Source: Fagopyrum homotropicum (taxonomy: Eukaryota > Streptophyta > Magnoliopsida > Caryophyllales > Polygonaceae). Taken from it: 64,000 nucleotides of DNA. Positions 56,780 through 64,000 of this stretch are shown here, piece after piece. The notes beneath the pieces were generated by a model. That model saw only the letters and a list, made by a program, of their open reading frames with translations, made no database searches and was not told where the DNA came from. Positions within the stretch are counted from its first letter, which is position 1, and every line of letters starts with the position of its first letter. The stretch covers positions 118,925,235 through 118,989,234 of the forward strand of contig BSWB01000004.1 of the NCBI GenBank assembly GCA_033239125.1. The letters are read 5' to 3'. The position numbers and the translations under genes are program-made.

Positions 56780-58409
56780 GACGCCCCCGAGTTTGGTCAA
56801 GCTAATGACCTTAAAGAAGCGCTTGGTGGGAGGCAACCCATTGGTAACGTTTTCCCCTTTTCGTTTTTGTTTTTGTTTTTGATTTTTCTGTTTTTGTGTG
56901 TTTGGTGTGCTTTGTGTGTGTGCTAGAATCTTGGTAGCATTCGAAGCCTTGCATGGCATGTGAATGATGATGACGAACCCCTCATCAATAATGGGTGGAG
57001 CGGACGCGGAACTTGGACGGCTAGCGATGCCTAATGCGGGTCCCGACGCCTTGATGAACACTTAGAGCTCTCTACCATTGTTGATAGGATCACCCACCTT
57101 CAATTCACTTGAGAAATCCCACATACCGAAGCAAACCACTTTTACATTGTGAGAACCCTCTTTCACTCTTCTTTACTTGAATGCCACATTGGGGACAATG
57201 TGTTTCTAAGTATGGGGTGGGGTTTGCATGATCCTTTGCATGATTGGCATCTATGATAGTTTAATATTATCACATGTCTTGCATTGTACATAGATATTTC
57301 GAAAATTTCAAAAAATCAGAAATTTTAAAAATTTTTGTGCTTTCTAGGCTTGGATATGACCCTAATGATTAATCTTGTCTTGTGGATTGGCTATGGATGG
57401 CCTTATGTGTTAAATTGATGAATGCATATGTGGACTTGAAGTACTTCTCTTGAATCCCATGAATGATTTGTGATCATGATGCTTGCCTAGAATGGATTGA
57501 GTATTGAAAGTCGAAATTACATGCTAGTTCTTGCACACCATCTAGGAATGAATGAGGCAAATCATCTTTCTCTACTTCTCATCTTGATCATGATGTTTGA
57601 GCACCTCAATTGATTTAAATTTGACCTCTTTTGACCCATCCGGGAATAGGAGCATGTTAGTGTGTTGATGTGTGTGAAAAGCAAGTGTGGGGTGAAGATG
57701 TTGATGAAAGAATGTCATGAATAAAATGCTGAAATTGTTGTGAAAGTGTAGGCAAAAATATAGGTTTGGGGACGTTGGTTTAAATGACGAGTAACTCGGC
57801 ACCATTCACATAATCGGGTGTTTGTGCCTTGCCAAAGTCAAATAAACCAATAGTCCTAACGAGCTTTGGTATGTGTGACCGGTATGAATGCACCTCGAAA
57901 AATAGAAAAAGCCCGAGGATGGCTAATCACCAAGGTTTCGGCTTTTGTACACCAATGCCATTGTCTCAAAAATAAGTGAAAGAAAATGAAAAAGAAAAGA
58001 TGGAGAAAATATACACTTGTGGGAAGTTGATCGAGGACAAAATTGTGGAGTTAGTTCCATTCCCGGATTAGCATCACATAGCCTAGAAAAATCCCCACCT
58101 AATCACAACGTTTCTTGGCCTTTTATTTCAGAAAGACCTTATGACCTATTTGCATGTTTGTAAGACTTAGTAATCTAGATTGGATATGCTCTTAATCGCC
58201 TTGACTTCTTCATTTTTACATTTCATGCATGCTTTCGAATTAAGTACAATTGTCTTTCGGTGCCTTCATTTATTTGATACATGATTGCTTGTCCATTGCC
58301 ATGAAACATGACTATGAAGGTGATCCAATATTAGAAGCACAAACCCAAAAAGATTTTGCCATTTTTCTGCATACATAAATCATGTCATCTCTTAGTCTAT
58401 AGTTGGGAA
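56780..58409 (+). other. E 3' non-coding region
   Basis: No gene. It is collinear with A's 3' region but lacks A's palindrome cassette: the sequence passes from CATGTGAATGATGATGACG to GGGTGGAGCGGAC. It holds TTCTAAGTATGGGGTGGGGTT (about 57203-57222), the A-rich AAAATTTTTGTGC block and CGGCACCATTCACATAATCGG. Confidence 0.7.
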
Positions 58410-58449
58410 TTTGCTCGGGGACGAGCAAACCTTAAGTATGGGGTATTTT
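58410..58449 (+). other. E 3' polypurine tract with upstream stem-loop
   Basis: 7-bp stem TTTGCTC / GAGCAAA with loop GGGGAC (58410-58429), then TTAAGTATGGGG and TATTTT before the LTR. The C:G closing pair replaces T:A of B and T.G of A. Confidence 0.75.
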
Positions 58450-60272
58450 TGATAACACGATTTATGACTTAGGTTTAGGTAGTCATTTAGATAGATTTCT
58501 CACTCATTCATGCATGGTTTAGCACTAGTTCACGACGTTTGCACTCAATTCACGTATTTTGTAGAGATAGACGTCTACACGGACTTTTGCATTGCTTTGT
58601 AGGTATTTTGGGAGATTTAGGAGCTTAATCGATACGTCCGAGGATCGTTCATCAAGATGACACACCCTCGGACTCATTAGGATGCAAGCTAGAGGCTAAG
58701 GAAGACTCATGGAACCTTGTCAACACAAGCCATGCACCAAATCATAGCTTAATGATCCAAGGCGAAGCTGAAGCACCAAACCACGGTTGCTGGCACTTCA
58801 ACGGCCGTGGAACCAACCGTGGTTTCTGCCAGACGGTTGTGACAGCTGTGCCACAATCTCATGGCTTTCTCTAGCAAGGTTGTAGTATAAAAGTGGTCCT
58901 GCAAGGCTGAGAGAGGGCATCTTGGAGTAGCCATCCATTATCCCCTATCATCCAATCAAAAACACTCTCAACAAGAAGATTCTCTAAGGAGGGAGACACC
59001 ATTGAAGGAGGAGAAGAGCTCCATTGGAGAAGAAGAGAAGAACACACCATTGCTAGCACTTGATAGGTTTTGTAGTGAAGAATTTCGGAATCATTTTCTA
59101 GGGTTATAAGAATCGATTAAACCTTCTTTTGGAAGGGTTGTGAGTCTTCTAATCTTAATTTCAGCTTGGTTTTGTTTGCTTCACTTGTTCATATCTTTCT
59201 TTTCATTATCTTGCGAATGGAAGCCATGATTTTATGCTTGATGATTTCGATTGTTATGATTCATGTTGTAGGCTAAATAGATGCAATTCTAGGGTAAGGA
59301 AAGGATGGTTATGGCTAAGACTATGATAGGATGAACTTAGATTTTCCCTTCGATTGCTTGCTTGCTTGAACGAAGTCACTGCTATAGCCCACGGTTAGTT
59401 CTTGCCCTTCCACGGCCGTGGAAATGGTAGAACAACCCGTGGTTTCCCTGGTTCGATGGATCTAAGTACTAGATTGTTAGAATGTTGAAATCCTAGTGTT
59501 TGTTGAGTTAAATCTATCCTAGGGTGACCTAGTGTTAGCAACTAAGTGTTAGAAGAGACCTACCCGGTGATTCTTACTCTTAGATTTCAAGGATGACAAA
59601 CTCTAGGTAGTGGTGAGCCTCATAAGCCGTCATTGGACTAAGTGTGCTAGGATAGTTGTTTAGGACTAACCCTTTCGAGACTTACCCGGTGAGGATAGGT
59701 TAGATCCCTAGGTGACAATCCGGTTTGTGTAGAATTCCATCCCTTAGGCTCTCTGAGACTTACCCGGTGATGAGACCTTAGGAACGGACTAGTGGACCGT
59801 GAGACCTACCCGGTGATTGATCCCAATCTAGAAACACTCAGTCCCAACATATCATAGTTAATCCAAGGAATGATTAGATAGCTTGAGTCCTATGCCATAA
59901 CCTGAATTTCCAACCCCTAGAATCCACTTTTCTCTTTGATCTCGTATCTCGTTTTAGCTTGTTTGTCCGTGTTGATTTGTTAGCTTAGTTGATTGCTTAT
60001 TTCGCATGATTTGTGATCCTTGGTTTATCACCTAAAAACCAACCAAAAACATTGAGATTTTCATTTCTTTATTCCTTTCTCTTTTCTTTAACCTAGATCT
60101 TCACTAAACTTAATCACTAATCGAATCAATCTCACCTTAGTCTTTGTGTTCGACCTCGGAATACTATCCCTACTACAAACGTCCCGTACACTGCGGGTTC
60201 GCTAGGAGTTAGGGGAAATATAACGAGTATAAATTTTAAAGCTTATTGTGTGCACACGTTCTTAGCGTAACA
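58450..60272 (+). repeat. E 3' LTR
   Basis: 1823 bp, TGATAACACG...GCGTAACA. The first palindrome is decayed (TCAACGGCCGTGG, 58797-58810); the second is intact (59408-59423). It is followed by the CCGTA target copy. Confidence 0.94.
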
Positions 60273-60690
60273 CCGTACACCTTTATGCTGGGATGAGCCT
60301 AGCAGTATCAGTGGGATAGCGCTAAAGTAGATTCGGTTTGATATGGCTCGAGTAGCGCTGATCAGAGAGAGGATGGTGGTTGCACAGAGTCGCCAGAAGT
60401 CATATGCAGACAAGAGGCGTTGACCTCTAGAGTTCAGGGTAGGAGCTCATGTCTGGTTGAGAGTATCTCCGACGCGTGGCGTTAGACGCTTTGGCATAAA
60501 GGGGAAGTTGAGTCCCCAATATGTCGGTCCTTTTGAGATACTTGATAGAGTTGGGAGAGTAGCCTAGAGATTAGCTTTGCCTCCGAGGTTAGAGGGTGTT
60601 CCCCCTTGTGTTCCATGTGTCTCAGCTGAGGGAGTACATACCAGATCCGAGGCACATTGTGAGTTATGATGATTTGGTGGTAGAGCCGGA
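60273..60690 (+). pseudogene. Second copy of D integrase, C-terminal end
   Basis: Continues the copy left of E: TPLCWDEPSSISG, then VALIRERMVVAQSRQKSYADKRR-like sequence, VRRFGIKGKLSPQYVGPFEIL and the REYIPDPRHIVSYDDLVVEP end in a shifted frame. It has stops of its own (TAG near 60329, TGA near 60421). It joins X at the same base as copy 1. Confidence 0.86.
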
Positions 60691-61098
60691 CAACACATTG
60701 TGAGTTATGGTGCTCACTAGTCGGATGGTCTAGCCAGACCATCCCACTAATGAGCATTCTCTTTCCCTACTCCTTTTTTTATTTTGCCTTCATTTTCGCA
60801 CTTTAAGGGCAAAGTGTTCTTCAAGTATGGGTGAGGGTATCTATTATTGCTTGTATAGTTTTTGTGTGTTTGAGTTTGTTTGAGAAATTCCGTTTGTAAT
60901 TCAGCATTATATTCAGTAAAAAAAAAAGAGAGAAAGCCAAAGAATTGAGAAAAAGGCAAGAAAATCCTTGGATAAATCGAAAACCCGAAAGGGCGGTTTA
61001 GGGAAAAAGAAGGTAGTCCGACCAACACTAGGTTGGTGCAAACATGGACTTGAGGGATGGGAGAAAATGGTGAGACCATCATTGAAAGAAGAAGAGTG
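60691..61098 (+). other. Second copy of block X
   Basis: Near-identical to 34448-34852, including the long inverted repeat (60718-60749, one mismatch) and the A-run. It ends GAGTG (61094-61098) at the solo LTR. Confidence 0.7.
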
Positions 61099-62817
61099 TG
61101 TTAGTATGAAATATGACTATATTTTGGGCACTTGTTTTAGTTGTTTTTCCCTCTTTATAGTGTTCTTAGATATGTGTTTGAAGCAATTGTGAGCTAGTTC
61201 ACCCACTTTGTCGATATAGAGATCTACACTAGCTTCGTTTTGTTTTTAGGTGAATAAAGCTTGGATTGGAGCAAAATGTGGAAGGAAAGGAGTGTTTGAT
61301 CACACTTGATGGCAAGGAGATGCATTAGAGAGGCTAAGGAAGGAGCATGGATGAAGGATGTCACGAAGCTAAGACAAAAACAAGGATTTAGAAGAACCAC
61401 GCCCTAAATTACGGTCGTGGAAGAGGATTTGAAGAACCAGGCTCTAAACCACGGCTGTGGATTTGGCAACATGAACGTGGACGTGAGTTTGGAGCATTGT
61501 AGAGAGTTACATGGTCTAAACCACGGCCGTGGAAATCATATGGCACCATAATTGCATTCCACGCTCTAAATCACTGTCGTGAAAAGTTGTTCATGACCGT
61601 GATTTTGGCAATTTTGTGACGTATCATATTTTGCCACGTCAGCCACGTCATTGGGATTTATCGTAACCCTATCTCGCCCTATAAAAAAGGCTTGAGAAGA
61701 GAGTTTTCGGGATCCGTGCTTAGCCTCGCTTAACCGCTGTTTAGAGTTCCGCTTAGAGTTTGGAGACGAACTTAAGGTTTCATTTCGACCTTAATATTGG
61801 AGATTCGTGGAGGACGTATTTTCGGAGATTGTGTACTTTTGGAGATATTTTAGGGTTTTCATTGAAGGACGGATTGACATCCCATTCTTTGTGACTTCTC
61901 TAGGTCTTTGTGAGGTTTCTATTCCTATTCTCCTAGATTCATAAACATTACTTTGTGTTTGGGTTTCGAGATTGACTTTGAGTCTTATTTGGGTTTTCGA
62001 GGGTTTTCATCTTTTATTGTTCTTAATTTGATTATTGATATCATAATGATGATTATTGGCTAAAACCCTTTAGCAATTCTAAGGTGAAGGGTTGATAGTT
62101 GTGGCTTAGATGATGATAGATCGATCGTAATTAGATTGGACCCTCAGAGTGTGAGAAATATCGTCGACGCCCTAAATCACGAGCTGTTCTTGGTTTCCAC
62201 GGCCATGATTCTCAAGATCTAGCCGTGATTTCCCCTGGTTTACGAACTTTGCTTTTGCTTTGATCCAGAGTTAAATATTAGCTTTAACCTATCCTTGGCT
62301 TGCCTTTCCTAGGTAGTAATGAGACTCAACATCCTATATTTTGGTTTCGAGTGTCACAACATTAACCGTTTTGGCTTGTCTTTGATTCCTTGGGTTTGGG
62401 CATGGGTATTTGAGATTAATTCTTACCTTTAGATTCTTTCTATACTGCAGCCTCAACAACCTTTATAGAGAGAGTCTTTAGGTGAGTTATATAGGGTTTT
62501 GGAAGTTCACCGTACATTACCTTATTTTAGTATACCTTTGCAATTCTCAACTCTGTCCTTACATCTATAGTATATCTTGAATCGATTGCCACAATTAGAC
62601 ATTTGGATCTTTAGGGTTGCTGTTTTCCAAATATTTGCAAAGCTTCTATACTTTCCATTGGTCGATTACTTGAAACTGATTTTGTTTCACCAATTCCCTG
62701 AATTCGATACTCTGGAATACTTGCTAATCTACGCCGATCTGTACACTGCGGGTTCGTTTGATTTTATTCTAGTTTTATAAATTTAAAATTATTTGCACGC
62801 ACGCTTTTGGGCGAACA
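61099..62817 (+). repeat. Solo LTR of the C family
   Basis: 1719 bp, TGTTAGTATG...GGCGAACA, closely matching the C 5' LTR. It has an exact GAGTG duplication on both sides (61094-61098, 62818-62822). No primer site follows and no Athila polypurine tract precedes, so it is a solo LTR and not the 3' LTR of C. The promoter-side CCACGG cluster (61395-61610) is about 40 bp longer than in C. TATAAAAAA lies at 61680-61688. The second cluster (62175-62235) is decayed. Confidence 0.85.
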
Positions 62818-62962
62818 GAGTGGCAAGGTGAAAACTCGAAAGGGATTCCAGGCATATTGAGCGATTCCGTGTGTAGGATCTCCCTCCGACGTTGGCGACG
62901 TAAGAAGGGGAATCATAAGGAGGAGTCCGGTAGGTCACTCTTGGAGCAATAAGGATGGTAGT
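62818..62962 (+). other. Right flank of the C insertion site, unassigned
   Basis: Begins GAGTGGCAAGG. Before the C-type insertion it would have been contiguous with X (AAGAAGAGTGGCAAGG). One frame (KKKSGKVKTRKGFQAY then a stop) looks like basic gag tail sequence, but this is too short to assign. A 61-codon minus ORF across it is not convincing. Confidence 0.4.
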
Positions 62963-63328
62963 TGTTCGCTCCAAAAGGTGTGTGTAAACAAAACTGTAAA
63001 TTTATATCCCGAATTATAAACCTCACGATAAGCGAACCTGCAGTGTACGGATCTATCGTGGTATGGGCTTATATTCCGGAGTCGATCTCAGGGAATCGGT
63101 GAGAATAATCACAACAAAGCAATCTAACTTCAATAGCATGCAATAGTACTAATCAAAACCAAAAGACAAGATGTATAACAAGATGGGAAAATGTAGATTC
63201 TAAAGAGCACAGTATTCAGTTGTGGTTTCGACTCAAGATTTCTAAAGGTAATGTGGACAAAGCAGAGGTTCGATGAGGGAAGGTGTTTCCATGATGGGAT
63301 AGATTACGGGCGAGGTCTCACTATCCAT
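62963..63328 (-). repeat. Athila LTR H (one end), cut by G3
   Basis: Begins TGTTCGCTCC like the F LTR but diverges soon after, so it is a separate subfamily. It has the U5 motif GCGAACCTGCAGTGTACGG (63032-63050) and a TTACGGGCGAGGTCTC version of the leader repeat (63305-63320). There is no primer site on its left, so it is a 3' or solo LTR of a minus-strand element. G3 interrupts it at 63329; the rest lies beyond the window. Confidence 0.75.
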
Positions 63329-64000
63329 GTAACACCCCAAATCTGCAGGACTCGGAATGTCACATTGGGCTAGGATCTCACAATGAATCCTGACCCTAGC
63401 CTGACAACAAGTTCACTAGACCTTACAACATGACACTGACAGATATAAAACAAATACATTAAACTGTATAAAACCGTTCAACAAAACATCATCCTCACGC
63501 AGGAGGGAAGCATAAATAACCCCAAAAGCCATAACCCCCGAATGTACAAGAGTCCTCGGCCTGTCACCCTGCCAAATCACTCAGCAACTCACCTATCCTG
63601 CAAGACATCTACAACATGGTATAAAACCACTAGCTAACCATACACATATAAGGTAACGCATAAGCACAAGCACAATCATAAAAGATAAACACATAAGCAT
63701 GTTATCACACATTTACCCATTTAATCATGTTTATATAATAGGCATTCACTCAAATCGTGTATATATATATATATAGATATAAGAAAATATGTGACACGAG
63801 CAACATATCATCCTCGCCTCTGGGTCTCCTAGCCAGCTGTAGTAGTATCGGTCACACAACCCGTGTACCCTATAGGAGTGGATTGCGCGTTCCTATAAAG
63901 TCAGTCTGGCCTGACGTCAGAGAACCTCCTAGACTCCACGGCGGGATAAAAGGGAAAGGTTATCACAACCTAACATACGGGGCAATAAATAAAATATAGG
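63329..64000 (-). repeat. G-type LTR G3, truncated by the right edge
   Basis: Starts TGTAACACCCCAAATCTGC and follows G1/G2 closely (GGCTAGGATCTCACAATG, CCTAGCCTGACAACAAGTTC, CATCTACAACATGGTAT). It most resembles G2, for example CAACTCACCTATCCTG and AGCCAGCTG. The left flank ATCCA should recur at its far end if it is a simple insertion. Strand is inferred as for G1. Confidence 0.75.

Larger units (their letters stand above)
49081..60272 (+). mobile_element. Complete Athila element E, nested in the second D copy
   Basis: LTRs of 1810 and 1823 bp with few differences, and an exact target duplication CCGTA (49076-49080, 60273-60277). D's frame reads through RRRYRTPLCWDE when E is removed. The interior has primer site, gag, protease, RT-RNase H and integrase, but no extra ORF. 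Backbone and order match A closely. It carries six in-frame stops and one 4-bp insertion but keeps its catalytic motifs. Confidence 0.95.

Noticed and set aside
34853..62817. Reading 34853-36533 and 61099-62817 as the two LTRs of one giant element with GAGTG target sites
   Set aside because: The second LTR has its own GAGTG on the left, is preceded by X rather than an Athila polypurine tract, and its left flank duplicates that of the first; a duplication plus solo LTR explains all three GAGTG copies.
1..64000. Host genes, rRNA, CRISPR arrays or bacterial operons
   Set aside because: All long frames are Ty3/gypsy proteins; the regularly spaced repeats seen are LTR motifs, not CRISPR repeats with unique spacers.

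Overview
This window is plant nuclear DNA, almost certainly repeat-rich (pericentromeric-type) heterochromatin. I see no host gene, rRNA, tRNA gene or CRISPR array. Nearly every base can be assigned to LTR retrotransposons of the Ty3/gypsy superfamily. Two lineages are present. The first is Athila-type elements: a tRNA-Asp-like primer site, a gag carrying FFPPSKT and CPHHGI(P/S) motifs and an Asn-rich tail, a DLGAS protease, and sometimes an extra ORF after pol. The second is one Tekay/Del-like chromovirus. All are decayed by stops, frameshifts and deletions. The species cannot be named from this sequence; Athila elements are typical of flowering plants.

Layout. 1-4000: 5' part of a minus-strand Athila element (F), which runs off the left edge. 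4001-34447: an old chromovirus (D, plus strand) broken into pieces by two solo LTRs (G1 4168-5988, G2 6032-8173) and by a complete minus-strand Athila element (B, 9404-32637). B itself was split by a younger complete plus-strand Athila element (A, 15302-26726). 34448-34852: a short non-coding block X rich in hairpins. 34853-47963: a plus-strand Athila element (C) with 5' LTR, gag, pol and an extra ORF, but no 3' LTR; its 3' third is tandemly duplicated. 47964-61098: a second copy of the end of D plus X, interrupted by a complete Athila element (E, 49081-60272). 61099-62817: a solo LTR of the C family. 62963-63328: the start of another minus-strand Athila LTR (H), cut by a third G-type LTR (G3, 63329 to the edge).

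Target-site duplications give the insertion history: G1 ATAGG, G2 TGAGA, E CCGTA, C-type solo LTR GAGTG (all exact), A GCGAT/ACGAT, B TGTGT/CGTGC (decayed). D is oldest and was already dead, with stop, frameshift and an active-site change shared by both copies, before a segment running from D through C was duplicated. A went into B; E went into the second D copy.

The most interesting signal is not a gene. Each Athila family here carries its own CGGCCG-centred palindrome (ATCGGCCGAT in A; CCACGGCCGTGG in B, C and E; CCTCGGTCGAGG-like in F), usually with half-sites on both sides. It is repeated at matching places: just upstream of the TATA box, again about 600 bp downstream in the LTR, in the protease-RT linker and in the 3' non-coding region. 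A and E have closely related backbones yet carry different palindromes at the same positions. G-type LTRs show the same layout with a GGGGCGGC direct repeat. A covarying stem-loop next to the 3' polypurine tract and a four-times repeated GAGACYTACCCGGTRA motif in the LTR leader are further structured non-coding signals.
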